From positions 186,001 through 250,000 of the forward strand of contig NZ_BMTW01000004.1 in the NCBI RefSeq assembly GCF_014649875.1: 64,000 nt of DNA, in the 5' to 3' direction. The stretch's first letter is position 1. The number at the start of each line of letters is the position of its first letter. Under the pieces are notes generated by a model. The model was not told the origin of the DNA and did not search any database. It saw only the letters and a list, made by a program, of their open reading frames with translations. The stretch comes from Streptomyces rubiginosohelvolus (lineage in GTDB: Bacteria > Actinomycetota > Actinomycetes > Streptomycetales > Streptomycetaceae). A program made the translations under genes and the position numbers. Positions 12,001 through 17,772 of this stretch are shown one piece after another.

Positions 12001-12258
12001 GCGCAGGTAGTTCTTGCCGCCGTCGTCGATGAGCATGCCCATCGCCTTGGCGTACGACGAGGCGAGGTCGTCCGGCATGGACTCGCCGATGTCGTGGATC
12101 GACTTGTCGATCAGCGAGGACAGCCGGTCCAGTTTGCGCCCGAGGCCGGAGTAGGGCCGGCGGCTCTCGAAGGCGAGGTCCTCGTCGGCGTCCATGAGCT
12201 TCTCCCCGGTGAGGATGAAGATCATGGCGTTGACCTCGGGCGATACCTGGATGCTCAC
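1..12258 (-). CDS. Giant T7SS-linked multi-domain toxin-like protein (3' end beyond window)
   Basis: The frame is open for 4086 codons from GTG 12258 to the window edge with no stop. Domains in order: a helical N-terminus with hydrophobic segments (about 1-230); a Pro/Thr/Ser-rich spacer with short repeats (about 390-1000); a Fic-like region with HPFQDGN at 1209-1215; a region with FVGHG (H1428) and LFSCE (C1475), resembling 'lonely Cys' or clan-CD peptidase motifs; two edema-factor-like adenylyl cyclase domains (about 1766-1990 and 2002-2226); an OTU protease motif GDGDC (C2280) with partner His2472 in NGADHYD; then a beta-rich region of unknown function to the edge. The gene follows WXG- and YbaB-type genes, so export by the T7SS is inferred. 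Targets and activity are unknown. The start has only a weak ribosome site (GGGG). The domain calls rest on motifs, not on a profile search. Confidence 0.88.
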   Translation of the reverse strand, partial: MSIQVSPEVNAMIFILTGEKLMDADEDLAFESRRPYSGLGRKLDRLSSLIDKSIHDIGESMPDDLASSYAKAMGMLIDDGGKNYLREFSDQLDKIAEGRRKTSMDIMESKWQVIAEIIRLLIEIAIYLAMSFFTGGASASQIMMAKLRSRFFILTTLSHLLQRLHLAPSLTEAFAEAFTTFAVRLAMMNFAPDGRRPDGIDWSDIGKAAAFGAAAGFFTSVFEKFAKDIVRSFDGNFLKGGPDLDFKNPNWRDTPNVDIKTNGPTPNPNPKPGPDLPDPPKDRPDPNPYGNGPTPTPGPVPVTFRDGPFSFRNNPELWRNSQILRLNLDRPGALVAHYGLKGTADFIAAGAGEVVAEILIKGAFEGDWSSSWTTFFGAGISSRVESSLMGAALNSGAELRHAIDKLRNQPPPTVSGGNGDGTGADSPDRTEGSSRTDGTGSDGPGPGLSSPPPVVQQTTGQGDFTGSQSPPPYMSQDAPPPYLSADPPPYTPGPLPVTAAENALWQQVHQGPADVREQALRDLAALRGSQPPGPAEIGVRDGVHERLSQVPEVRVVPGGNSPAGQVDTDEVRRALESLGTPVTVDAPIVGEGPGASPVDGAPGGAESPVRSPGTGASGEVGTVGSPETGASGEVGTVGSPETGTSGEAGTVDSRGTETSSDPEARDVRGDAPVTADGAGTGAPPLTVVVSEGPPPLAASPEAAELLDGAGVDRAVVLGPPTGSDAAGQPVREAVELTREGPGAPVEVRPLTGPEFAGAPDSGVNTAFPGANVLLPLADALGVPPVMAAAPPPAASTVPPAASTVPPATSAVPPATSAGSPTTSTASPPRSLSQGDTGTAEASPGEQTQQTTGTQETPEPPAVTESGQVDPVTAPPRTESEHRDIDPSSVKVVSGEPAPTPGDLPGPDAKPSVITTTSSTPGPDVKAPLADNAPEAAPDIKPTVIPTSSAPTTTPTDPPAASKLAADARPWTETATDLHLESGRGDADTTPTATPGQITVRPADPASGQPPQTLRDFLPEDQWWTFYIDPKNHQAALEAFPDDPGSYYDHDRSPGFQQGMVSAYTQFLGDPATVATPMDSTSYRTMHGLATGHLGRTIGWSGGGATQFPLRGETLADDIFDERIGEQLLVYDTTSRDWSTPLPKPRPVTILTRFMHNNPSLATNYGKNAAPGLVDTLFQQHYARVSDPDADDAAKLASIVRTIRALHVVHPFQDGNLRSNVQILLPKLLLEQGLRPVVPDNMYSLFQGGRSVPQMVDSLIRNGALDTGRPRPPQGETAAEVNLESRRDNVMDTGDNPVAPIATSSSTDGDTSTPPPTAGPSVTTLDRKTVPFSELRRFVPQTTTAPQPGVAVQTVTISQGPAEDGTARSSGREALLGQDSFRGVRTTAAEPPPPGTSEAPPAPRTVFTGPPTALPGSGTERGADYFVGHGTPRTVTLGTDNAAYPTVKISGVQLGEVLKSWAQDGDQDRPLVLFSCETGQQPKIAGLPVAQHVANRTGRPVYAPTTEAGTAKDRDGNVRAVLGEGPDGPGRWRLFTPEPAGTALDDLARDAGLHAGPDPADAFARARTLQQIRTLREVLGPDAEQQPGNRGLLAALAYVDGLRWRDPVTAARYGDGRMTPELLDRMVTDWHTATNGTTVDPATGPTPEQYTAFLEAAAGLRAGATPETTLDGLLPPPPPELPPDTLVSQPDVLGLSYARSAQITWSLSNAPLPLSELGLGPADTAELARRLHHPELTDPTGPQDAPRPEGSPPPPALPVNALAVNAYTARHTYGIPEKNFDKFRDLARDRNVVVDVRPTNPSAPKWLDAGAMPKPQDIKAKTVNEVDVLLGADAGTIGLVGYFQPVLPDQGSVPHGAWDRVLSRFNQRSTEFRELAGKMAQYEAEGRFVVQDGVVHGVDDAGDRRPITGDHDVFDVSSPDGSRLSHPDHDALIDEMRAKDMAVVHGAHMFWNPPTAFDKSVFDKIVSSHQGPSGEPLLRFTPNSDHAVLTWTQKLKPGQVDSYTARHTYGIPEKNFDKFRDVARDRNVVVDVRPTNPSAPKWLDAGAMPKPQDIKAKTINEVDVLLGAEADTIGLVGYFRPVLPAEGSVPHGDWDRVVSRFNQRSTEFHELAGKMAQYEAAGTFTVHQGIVFGFDDAGGRRPITGDHDLFDVSSPDGSRISPAAHDALIDEMRAKDMAVAHGAHMFWNPPTAFDKSVFDKIVSSHEGASGEPLLRFSPGNDHAVLVHPEPRPASPPPARPESIAEDMQLSGKATGTPGLADTVHADGRAFRRMPARGDGDCLFRSLLDTARSHAVPPPWAARNVAGLRGLLRDRLTGSELLAPDVEATPDPVLAVVDDLRMTALAGVRDAEARERIGQRWDRIEQSVVKDGDGRRWRSILRDSGYPHLADVAPTPADARRLGTDGLILAAAELPALWSSPFADALPLALAHTLDIELRLVRPDASAATGTSVTPLNPGGRSGTLHVAYNGADHYDALVPATALPAPTTAPAPAPATETPAVSDVFGEWLRSMGGVTDLSSPTEESPDRGDPVPLETQLERHRPARLLTGEDARPPGPAPRTVTFDDGSRLPTVLISPDADPDDGSTGPGARTAAGPPRTGLLNGPGVLTLRSPEQVAKEIFDQLPKKLRAQFDEAELLRLLKDQPGAFTAPRGARFVGREKSGVGHEMIVEAVPYHRWERFGEVGGATVRLDTMRRGQAGTGGGRSVGVGRRVAAALGMGPPLNWMLKIGVSLGWTRKTDYTQGTQAYHQSEYRAWEGSHLHLDDVHYRVRVERVTEAPKPPAPTGPGPGTAPAATPRWQRSQVHSAAFAMRDGLSWRLPDDLTVPFKGPKRAPETLTFPDGAEPRITDTTALHLTDPPEDVALAISGARPGSSAHRTLISYVRPGRLLGLFGRFTGPVSGPELTRGSGQHPLGHLIVERSIPHRATLVTESVKAEVRDLTQTTYQNQRAHVRDTRLGVQVTAGPNYTLIGPETDVRLQGGPLVRTDLSAGRGHYLGSDAARKVTGRVRNHPMALYRVERTLMVRKAGQPSSAARPVRVVSLDWYSTQDARRLAGWDSRTPGAAGPNPDAEPPVPWYLTRQDPVHLGGQVRAEGFVPDQRPPAPATAPAPATATTAPAPVATTSAPATTTTPAPALAPTPPDPLKAFTDTVLDTLHRAYPSLFVPPLMLRHPHLAKLWYGDGRMRTALHNERQVREALNRPSLAQSLDDLTTTGVPVTLTEDGKVRRGHHTLILRARLTDRRFETTLSERSLRNAVIGTEISGQGQQESTTLSAGVELGISPRDHDKDPGTGLPRQAGNVSLGARYAQSRTRATKNTVAVAHDQLTFQNGADLYSYQVELGATFEGHRRPRGWTRLVSVGLLGAGVFVSKVAERPLFARGTETVGRVELAVPAAHGSERHAPADPPATGPAPAPAPTPVPRSLSSTEADQLLDGTRPLPRTSSSDRQLVNKLLSAPHVVLSTEGGEQRQQLVQDTADRATGTSWHVSAPGTPIRTALRRAMANLGVAGQLGQYLGPFGSRITGLTGAGPFSTHYLKGAVRGELENLRVKSDPKPGSLEATIGNEHRVAGTSGSGSRTTLGLQGAVTPVQQAPGQQAVVGTYSTALQYAWGKGRSVSQTLTRGRNTTLSYAGRMYLVVADAAETVAVRDRWTAAMGTVGTRAGGRIGSAAGRISERLGRGLSPRRAAAALQRVRDAVMFHLPMQDAIEAGLAPDGLGTSTPANLGGGYRLPPFLRRRHFPSHPSGQLDASRVAQQLMGQLERMGVPSHDREQVLQRLSPDFLRSHVHELTTDGMALPVHYRSWSSPHHLPVGGSPGQLKVTLTPVTTTVERLRTGYELEDYRTTARDDVDGRSQDRGADATLSASERAAGSGVLVANPALQGTAAKQRSSNVTEAVGSTAMPNIATTQAHAEIVTTYTLTATLVDASGKPLGPTATAPVGSLNEILPASLLSPAGDGADGALTEQDVPEPPRAVKVLTAHQALPDSITRWRTTDSETGESDPDILPFDDVIGSGILAVDILGSANVQDALTLATARADGFPGDADLGKRHTGTSLTERVRMARHTPLTGLGTAPAQAQQEATSQVGLT
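5587..6255 (-). repeat. Edema-factor-like domain, copy 2 of tandem duplication
   Basis: This second unit matches copy 1 over most of its length without length change, with D2145-H-D2147 and His2180 at the equivalent positions. Differences are scattered substitutions (for example VFDV to LFDV and VVHG to VAHG). The pattern suggests a fairly recent in-frame duplication, or ongoing gene conversion, of a whole effector domain. Confidence 0.8.
6295..6963 (-). repeat. Edema-factor-like domain, copy 1 of tandem duplication
   Basis: This is the first of two near-identical units within the giant gene; corresponding positions are 708 nt (236 codons) apart. It encodes a GIPEKNFDKF start, VRPTNP (compare RPVN in anthrax edema factor), a Lys-rich KPQDIKAK stretch, GDHDVFDV (Asp1909 and Asp1911, compare the metal-binding DYDLF) and HGAHMFWNPP (His1944). 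These match the order of catalytic motifs in the EF/CyaA/ExoY adenylyl cyclases. The classical GKSS segment is altered. Confidence 0.8.
9805..9888 (-). repeat. 21-bp tandem repeat in the giant gene's linker
   Basis: Four 21-bp units starting at 9805, 9826, 9847 and 9868 encode a seven-residue PPA(A/T)S(T/A)V repeat. It is an extended Pro-rich linker just before the Fic-like region. Confidence 0.8.
10324..10436 (-). repeat. 42-bp tandem repeat in the giant gene's linker
   Basis: Two full 42-bp units (10324-10365 and 10366-10407) and a partial third encode a 14-residue SGEVGTVGSPETGA-type repeat. It is a low-complexity spacer between the helical N-terminus and the Fic-like region, likely to vary in copy number. 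Confidence 0.8.
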
Positions 12259-12296
12259 CGGCGGCCGCCCCGGGGGCCGTGCGGGCAGGACGGAGC

Positions 12297-12326
12297 GGCC
12301 GCTCCCGGTCGCGTACGGGAGCGGCC
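12297..12326 (-). terminator. 11-bp hairpin between the WXG gene and the giant gene
   Basis: Perfect 11-bp arms (12297-12307 and 12316-12326) with an 8-nt loop fall in the 81-nt gap. There is no T-tract, which is common for Streptomyces terminators. It could attenuate transcription into the giant gene or protect the upstream mRNA end. Confidence 0.6.
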
Positions 12327-12339
12327 TGCGGTGCGGAGG

Positions 12340-12708
12340 TCAGCGCCGGCCATGCCCGCCCGGGCCGTCGAATCCATCGGTTTCGAGGCGGCTGTTGCCG
12401 TGCTCGATCTCGTCGATGTTGCGGTCGCGGGTGTCCTTCATCATCCGGACGTTGCCGATCGTGGCGTCGGTGATGCCGACCAGCGCGTCCCGGATGGAGA
12501 GCATGGTGTCCTTGGTGGTCTGCCGCTCCTTCTGCTCCTGCGGCTTGGCCTTCTCCGAGAACTCGCTGTTGGTTCCGGGCCAGCTGACCGTGGGCGCCAG
12601 CTCGTCGAGGAACTCCTCGGTCATGGTCCGGGTGAGCGTCCCGATCTCCTCCAACTGGCGTGCCAGCGCCTCGATGCGCTCCGGGTCGACGTAGTACCGC
12701 TGTCCCAT
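12340..12708 (-). CDS. WXG100-like T7SS protein
   Basis: This 122-aa, highly charged helical protein has a central W-P-G turn (VSWPGTNSEF) between two amphipathic helices, as in WXG100 proteins, and ends in a Gly/Arg-rich tail. The ATG lies 4 nt after the stop of the YbaB-like gene, so the two are probably translated together. It lies directly upstream of the giant toxin-like gene. It may therefore act as a partner or chaperone that targets the giant protein to the EccC ATPase, although the sequence cannot prove this pairing. Confidence 0.8.
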   Translation of the reverse strand: MGQRYYVDPERIEALARQLEEIGTLTRTMTEEFLDELAPTVSWPGTNSEFSEKAKPQEQKERQTTKDTMLSIRDALVGITDATIGNVRMMKDTRDRNIDEIEHGNSRLETDGFDGPGGHGRR

Positions 12709-12712
12709 CCCG

Positions 12713-13168
12713 TCAGTCCTCTCCCTCGTCGCCGAGCGCGTCCCGCCAGGCGGGGGTCGCCGGGCCGCCGCGCGAGGTGGTCTCGTCGTCCTCCCGCAGG
12801 ACCTCGGGGCCGAAGACGCGCTCCCAGTCCAGCTCGAAGCCCTTCAACTCCGGCACGTTGCTGCTGGGTTCGGTGAAGGGGGCCATCGCCTTCATCACAT
12901 GCCGGTTCATCTTCAGCCGGGCCGCGCTCGCCGCTTCCAGGACGCTGGCGGCCAGCTCCTGCGGGGACATGTCGCGGTACTTGTTCTCCAGGAACTCGAT
13001 CCCGGTCAGCTCGCCCTGCGGGCCCGCGGTGGCCCGTACCGCCCGGTCGGAGGAGAGCACGGAGAAGGACGCCGACCGCAGTTCGCGCTCGGTACGCGCC
13101 ACCGCCTCCTGAGCGGCCTGCAGTTCGGCCATGGCCTTCTCCAGGCGCTTCTCCAGTGGTTCCGTCAC
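12713..13168 (-). CDS. YbaB/EbfC-like T7SS-associated protein
   Basis: This 151-aa protein has an N-terminal coiled helix (LEKRLEKAMAELQAAQ) followed by a beta-strand and helix pattern (SVLSSDRAVRATAGPQGELTG) typical of the YbaB/EbfC fold, and an acidic C-terminus. Mycobacterial ESX loci carry a comparable YbaB-type protein (EspL). It starts at GTG 13168 behind AGGGG. It heads the short unit YbaB-WXG-giant, separated from the AAWKG gene by a hairpin. A chaperone or assembly role is inferred from context, and a nucleoid role is not excluded. Confidence 0.75.
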   Translation of the reverse strand: MTEPLEKRLEKAMAELQAAQEAVARTERELRSASFSVLSSDRAVRATAGPQGELTGIEFLENKYRDMSPQELAASVLEAASAARLKMNRHVMKAMAPFTEPSSNVPELKGFELDWERVFGPEVLREDDETTSRGGPATPAWRDALGDEGED

Positions 13169-13262
13169 GCGCGTGCCCCTCGTTCCGTCCTGATGATCGT
13201 TCCGTCGCCCGTACGCATGACCGTACGTTCCCCTCGCCGGGCTCGCACATCCGGCCCAGCCG

Positions 13263-13283
13263 TGACGGCCTGACAGGCCGTCA
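13263..13283 (-). terminator. 10-bp inverted repeat over the stop codon of the AAWKG gene
   Basis: Perfect 10-bp arms around a single central base overlap the TGA at 13281-13283. This probable terminator or mRNA-end hairpin separates the AAWKG gene from the YbaB-WXG-giant unit, which then needs its own promoter in 13169-13262. Confidence 0.6.
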
Positions 13284-16200
13284 CCTGCCGATCACGGCCG
13301 GGGTGCCGCCCTCCTCGGTGCCCCAGACGTCCGCGTCCTCCTCCAGGTAGTCGGCGGATGTCATGGGCCGGCGCCCCTGCTCCTGTTCCTCCTCCGGGGA
13401 TTCGCCGCCGGTGGTGGTCACCCGGGAGGCCGGGGTGAGGAAGGTGTCGCTGTCCTCCTGGCGGTTCCACGGGCTGCGCCTGCGGCGGTTACGGCGTTCG
13501 CTCTCCTCCGCCGCGTCGACCAGGACGGCGCGCACACGCTCGCCGTTGCCCTTCTCGCCGCCCGCGCCCATACCGCCCATGCCGCCGCCCATCGGCATAC
13601 CGGGGGTGCCGGGCGTGCCCGGGGCTCCGGGGGCTCCCGGGCCGCCGCCGGTGTTGGGGGTCATCGCGTTGTTCGTGGCGCTGTCGGAGAGCGGGGAGAC
13701 CTGGCCGAGGGTCTCCGACGACGGAAGGTTCGCGCCGGGGAGGCCACCGCCGGAACCGCCTGCTCCCGCCTGGGCGCTCAGCCCCAGCTCCGAGAGGGGG
13801 ACGTCCCGGGTGGTGGTCCCGTCGCCTCCCCCGCCGCCGCTGCTGCCGTTGGCGAGGTCCTTGAGCCCGTCGAGATCGAGATCCCGGTTCTCGTTCAGGC
13901 CGTCCAGGTCCCGGTTCCCGTTGAGGTCACCGAGGTTGCCGAGGTCACGGTCCTGGCCGAGGTCCCTCAAGTCGTCCAGGAAGTCCGGCCTGTTGTTGTC
14001 GCTCCCGCGCGAGTTGAGCTCGTCGAGGGTGACCGTCTCCGTCCTGCCCTGCGGGTCGGTGACGGTGGCGATCCCGGTGTCCGGGTCGATGGAGTGGCTG
14101 GAGCCGTCCGGGAAGGAGTTGAGGAACCGGCCGTTGTCCAGCGACGAGACGGAACCGTCCGGGTTGGTGACCTCGGCCCCGTGGGTGAGGTCGGTGGTGA
14201 CCTCGGAGCCGTCCGGGGCGATACTGGTGAGCTGCCCCGTATCGGGGTCGAAGACGGTCTTGCCGCCGTCCGGGAACGTGGTGGCGAAGTCGCCGTTCTC
14301 CAGCCCGGTGAGGCTGCCGGTCGGGGATTCCAGGCCGACGTCGTCAGTGTTGAGGTTCCCGAGGTCGCCCAGGTCGTTGATGGTCTCCCGGTCGCCGAGG
14401 TCACCGAGGTCGCCGGGGGACTCCGTCGGCAGGTCGGCGTTGATGTTGCCCAGATCCCCGAGGTCCCCGATGTCGTTCCGGCCGTTCAGACCCCCGAGGT
14501 TGCCGAGGTTCTCCGTGGTGACGGTGCCGTCCGGGGCGGTGGAGACGGCCTGACCGGTCGCGGGATCGATCTCCTGCTTCGTACCGTCCGGGAACGTCGT
14601 CGTCAGCTTGCCGTCGTCGCCGAGGGAGGTGACCGAACCGTCCGCGTTGGTGACCCGGGCGCCGTCGCCCAGGTCCTGCGTGGTGACGCTGCCGTCCGGG
14701 TGGGTGGTGGTGAGCACTCCGCTGTCCGCGTCGAAGGAAGTGCCGCTGCCGTCCGGGAAGTCGGTGGTGAGCTGGTTGCCGTCGAGCTGGGTCCGGCCGC
14801 CGGTCGGGGTGTCGAGGGACCCGCCCGTACCGTTGTTGAGGTCGCCCAGGCTGCCCAGGTTCTCGGTGATCGCCTGGTTGGCCGCGTCGTTGGGGTTCCG
14901 CGTGGATCCGGGACCGCCGTTGATCCCGCCGAGATTTCCGAGGTTGGAGGTCACGGGCACCGGGCCACCGGCGGGGTTGTTCACGTCACCGAGGTTGCCG
15001 AGGTTCTCGGAGACCGCGTTGTTCACGTCGTCGAGGCTCGGAGTGTTCGAACCGCCTTGGCCCCCGGGGTTGTTGATGCCGCCGAGATCGCCCAGGCTCT
15101 CCGTCACCGGGACGTCCTGCTTGAGGTTGAGCAGGTCGTCGAGGTTGCCGAGGTTCTCGCCTCCGCCGCCCGGCCCGTTGATGTTGCCGAGGCTCTCCTC
15201 CATCTGCTTGGCCTGTTCCTCGGCCTCCCGCTTGGCCTCTTCCTGCTCTCGCCGCTGCTCCTCGCGCAGCTCCTCCTGGTACCGCTTGTCCTCTTCGCGC
15301 TGCTGGTTCTGCTCCTCGCGCAGCTCGTCCTGGAGCTTCTTGTCCTCCTCGCGCTGGAGGCGCTGCTCCTCCCGGAGCTCGTCCTGGTACTTCCGGTCCT
15401 CCTCGCGCTGCTCCTCCTGCTCCTTGCGGAGCTCCTCCTGGAGCCGCTTGTCCTCCTCCCGCTGCAGGCGCTGCTCCTCCCGCAGCTCGTCCTGGTAGCG
15501 GCGGTTCTCCTCGTTCTCCTTCTCGATCCTCTCCCGCTCCTCCTCCGCCTTCTTCTCCTCGTACGCCTCCGAGGCCGTACCGGTCGACTTCGGCTCGGGT
15601 ACGTTCTCGGAGAAGTCCTCGGAGAGCGAGAGGAACTGGTTGTTCAGGCGGGACTGCACCTCGCGGGCGGGCTTGACGAGGTAGTCGTCCACGCCCCGGC
15701 TCCAGATGTCGACCGCCTTGTCGCCGACCTTCGCCCAGTTGGCGATGTCGGTGAGGTCGAGGTATTCCGGATGCGTCTGCGAGAAGTCGCCGTGCGGGCT
15801 GTGGCGGACCGTGGTGGTGTAGCGGGTGGTCGTGGACGTGATCTCCGTCTTGGCCACGTTGTTGGCGTCGACCCACTGGGCCAGGTCGTCCAGGACGTAG
15901 CGCAGCACCCGGTGCGGGTCGTAGTAGTCGGACTGGGCCCACTTGAGCCAGGCGGCCAGCAGGTCCCTGGCGGCCTGTTCCAGATGCTGGCGGCCCAGGG
16001 AGAGGGCACGGGAGTACACGGTGTTGCCGGTGCCGGTCTGGTCCCCGGTGCCGGCCGTGCTGTTGAAGGTCTCGACGTAGCTGTCGTAGTTCTCGCGGAT
16101 CTTCGTGATGAGGCTGCGGAAGACCTCCGCGGCCTCTCCCTTCCAGCTCGCGTCGTCGCGGCCGAAACGGTCTTCCCAGTCCTTGAGGAGAGGTGCGTGG

Positions 16201-16811
16201 TCCTTGAAGAACTTGGCCGCGTAGTCGAAGGAGTGACCCGCGTTGTTGAAGGAGTCCAGGTCGACGGTGTCGGACTCCTTGGCGACCAGACCGCTGAACC
16301 GGCCGTCGCCGCTGTTCCCGTTCAGCAGCGCGATGAGCGCCGCCCGGGGCCCGTTCATGTACTGGGCCAACGGGATGGTGCTGAACTTGTCCTTGTTGTA
16401 GTCCGTGAACTCGTTGCCCTCGCGGACGGACACGTTGTTGACGTCGGTGGAGTCGGTGCCGGCGAAGATGATCTCGTCTCCGGACTTCACGCGGCCCTCG
16501 AAGACGATCCGGGCCTGCATGATGGAACGCTTCTTTCCGCTGTCGAAGAACCAGATGTCGTAGTCCTGGCCCTTGTTCTGCAGGAAGCCGGAGTCCTTGA
16601 CCAGGAGGCTGAGGCTGCGCTCCTTGATGTCCATCCGGAAGAGCTTGCCGCCGTGGTCGGAGCGGAGCGTGTCGAAGACCTTGCCGCGCTCGGGCACGGG
16701 GTACCCGGTGATGTGCTTGACGAGGTCGGCCCAGTTGTCGGCTGAGGCCGCTTCCGTGTCCTCGTACTTGTCGACGTTCTCCACGGATGATTCGTCGTAC
16801 CGGTCAGCCAC
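13281..16811 (-). CDS. AAWKG-type repeat-rich T7SS protein
   Basis: This 1176-aa protein starts at GTG 16811. The N-terminal 330 residues are a mixed domain with an ASWKGEAAEVF motif (W223), the mark of the actinobacterial AAWKG family and reminiscent of WXG proteins. Residues about 415-540 are a charged coiled coil built of an 18-residue repeat (REEDKRLQEELRKEQEEQ type, five copies). Residues 540-1000 are rich in LGNLGD units interleaved with FPDG / DPDTGQ / PDGSVT beta-type repeats. A Gly/Pro/Met-rich stretch and an RRNRRRR basic patch come before the acidic C-terminus. The filament-like build suggests a structural or surface component, or a secreted substrate. It sits between the esx cluster and the giant gene. 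Confidence 0.85.
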   Translation of the reverse strand: MADRYDESSVENVDKYEDTEAASADNWADLVKHITGYPVPERGKVFDTLRSDHGGKLFRMDIKERSLSLLVKDSGFLQNKGQDYDIWFFDSGKKRSIMQARIVFEGRVKSGDEIIFAGTDSTDVNNVSVREGNEFTDYNKDKFSTIPLAQYMNGPRAALIALLNGNSGDGRFSGLVAKESDTVDLDSFNNAGHSFDYAAKFFKDHAPLLKDWEDRFGRDDASWKGEAAEVFRSLITKIRENYDSYVETFNSTAGTGDQTGTGNTVYSRALSLGRQHLEQAARDLLAAWLKWAQSDYYDPHRVLRYVLDDLAQWVDANNVAKTEITSTTTRYTTTVRHSPHGDFSQTHPEYLDLTDIANWAKVGDKAVDIWSRGVDDYLVKPAREVQSRLNNQFLSLSEDFSENVPEPKSTGTASEAYEEKKAEEERERIEKENEENRRYQDELREEQRLQREEDKRLQEELRKEQEEQREEDRKYQDELREEQRLQREEDKKLQDELREEQNQQREEDKRYQEELREEQRREQEEAKREAEEQAKQMEESLGNINGPGGGGENLGNLDDLLNLKQDVPVTESLGDLGGINNPGGQGGSNTPSLDDVNNAVSENLGNLGDVNNPAGGPVPVTSNLGNLGGINGGPGSTRNPNDAANQAITENLGSLGDLNNGTGGSLDTPTGGRTQLDGNQLTTDFPDGSGTSFDADSGVLTTTHPDGSVTTQDLGDGARVTNADGSVTSLGDDGKLTTTFPDGTKQEIDPATGQAVSTAPDGTVTTENLGNLGGLNGRNDIGDLGDLGNINADLPTESPGDLGDLGDRETINDLGDLGNLNTDDVGLESPTGSLTGLENGDFATTFPDGGKTVFDPDTGQLTSIAPDGSEVTTDLTHGAEVTNPDGSVSSLDNGRFLNSFPDGSSHSIDPDTGIATVTDPQGRTETVTLDELNSRGSDNNRPDFLDDLRDLGQDRDLGNLGDLNGNRDLDGLNENRDLDLDGLKDLANGSSGGGGGDGTTTRDVPLSELGLSAQAGAGGSGGGLPGANLPSSETLGQVSPLSDSATNNAMTPNTGGGPGAPGAPGTPGTPGMPMGGGMGGMGAGGEKGNGERVRAVLVDAAEESERRNRRRRSPWNRQEDSDTFLTPASRVTTTGGESPEEEQEQGRRPMTSADYLEEDADVWGTEEGGTPAVIGR
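15246..15515 (-). repeat. Five 54-bp tandem repeats encoding an 18-aa coiled coil
   Basis: Units start at 15515, 15461, 15407, 15353 and 15299 (reading down the minus strand). Each encodes a REED-(K/R)(K/R)(L/Y)Q-(D/E)ELR-(E/K)EQ unit of 18 residues, continuous helix with strictly alternating charge. Confidence 0.85.
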
Positions 16812-16859
16812 CGCGCGCCCTTTCTCGTCTCTCGCCGTCCACTCCGTGCGCGGGGGCGG

Positions 16860-17333
16860 CTAGTTCTCTTCCGTCTCCGAGGATCCGCTGGTGAGCGTGT
16901 CGACCTCTTCGAAGGTCTGGAGCAGCGTCTGTGCGTCGATCGCGTCCAGGTTCTTGTTCTTGGTCTTGTTGGCCTCTTCGATGGTGTCGGTGAGGGCTTC
17001 CTTGAGCTCCTTGAAGAGCTCCATCTGGTCCCCGAGCAGCTTGTCGAGGGAGGTCGCGACGGTCGTCACGCTCTCGACCAGCTTCGGACCGGAGACCAGC
17101 GCTTCCGTGTTCATCAGGCCGAGGCGCAGGAGCTGCTTCTGCTGGTCGAGGTTGTCGGGCGTCGTGTAGCCGCCGATCAGCTCGCCGAGGGGGCGGATAC
17201 GGCCCTCGCCCTCACCCTCGCCGTCCTCCTTGTGCTTCTTGGCCTTGGTGTAGACCGGGTGCACCTCGTTGTCGCGGAAGTTCTCCATCTGCTTGAGGTC
17301 GAAATGCTTGACGTCGGCCTGCTCACCGGCCAT
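16860..17333 (-). CDS. Small helical T7SS-associated protein
   Basis: This 157-aa helical protein starts at ATG 17333 behind a perfect AGGAGG; a longer upstream reading lacks such a site. It has a Gly/Glu stretch (DGEGEGEG), a helix-rich core (TTVATSLDKLLGDQMELFKELKEAL) and an acidic tail. No enzymatic motif is visible. Its place between esxA and the AAWKG gene suggests a secretion partner or WXG-like substrate, but it lacks a WXG motif. Confidence 0.75.
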   Translation of the reverse strand: MAGEQADVKHFDLKQMENFRDNEVHPVYTKAKKHKEDGEGEGEGRIRPLGELIGGYTTPDNLDQQKQLLRLGLMNTEALVSGPKLVESVTTVATSLDKLLGDQMELFKELKEALTDTIEEANKTKNKNLDAIDAQTLLQTFEEVDTLTSGSSETEEN

Positions 17334-17390
17334 GGGACGTCCTCCTGCGGTCGGGTCCTGACGGGGGTCGCGGAGACGGAAGTGCGGGAG

Positions 17391-17437
17391 GCCGGGGGCC
17401 GCCTCCACCGCGTACGAGCGGGAAGGCGGCCCCCGGC
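17391..17437 (-). terminator. 14-bp terminator hairpin downstream of esxA
   Basis: Perfect 14-bp arms (17391-17404 and 17424-17437) with a 19-nt loop begin 8 nt after the esxA stop. This would end the esx transcript and allow esxAB to be expressed at a different level from downstream genes. Confidence 0.75.
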
Positions 17438-17444
17438 CGGGCGG

Positions 17445-17753
17445 CTAACGGGCCCGCACGTTGCCCCAGCTGTCGGCGCTGCGGCGCTCGTCGCGGGAGT
17501 GGTTGTCGTGGATGCTCTGGACCAGCTCGCCGCTGTCGCCGAGGAGCAGGGCCATGTTCTTGGTCGCCTGGTCCCACTCGGCCTGGACGCCGAGGTACAT
17601 CGCCTGGTCGTCACCCTCCCAGGAGGTGACGAGCGGCTTGAGCTCGTCCTCCAGGTTGTTCAGGGTGGTGATGATCTGCTGGGTCTGCTGCTTCAGCTCC
17701 TCGATCGCGTTGCGGACCGTGGAGTACTGCACATCGATGATGCCGTCGGCCAT
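17445..17753 (-). CDS. esxA: WXG100 family protein EsxA
   Basis: This 102-aa protein has the helix-turn-helix plan of ESAT-6 proteins, with the turn motif W-E-G in TSWEGDDQAMY. EsxA proteins are secreted as heterodimers with EsxB and drive EccC-dependent export. ATG 17753 has GAGGAG upstream. It is the second gene of the esxB-esxA pair, and its size matches the roughly 100-aa family norm. The A/B assignment follows the usual Streptomyces order and is an inference. Confidence 0.9.
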   Translation of the reverse strand: MADGIIDVQYSTVRNAIEELKQQTQQIITTLNNLEDELKPLVTSWEGDDQAMYLGVQAEWDQATKNMALLLGDSGELVQSIHDNHSRDERRSADSWGNVRAR

Positions 17754-17772
17754 GACATCTCCTCTCGGGTGG

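Noticed and set aside
14094..16745. 883-codon plus-strand frame with Leu-rich runs
   Set aside because: The Leu runs are the complement of the coiled-coil repeats in the AAWKG gene.
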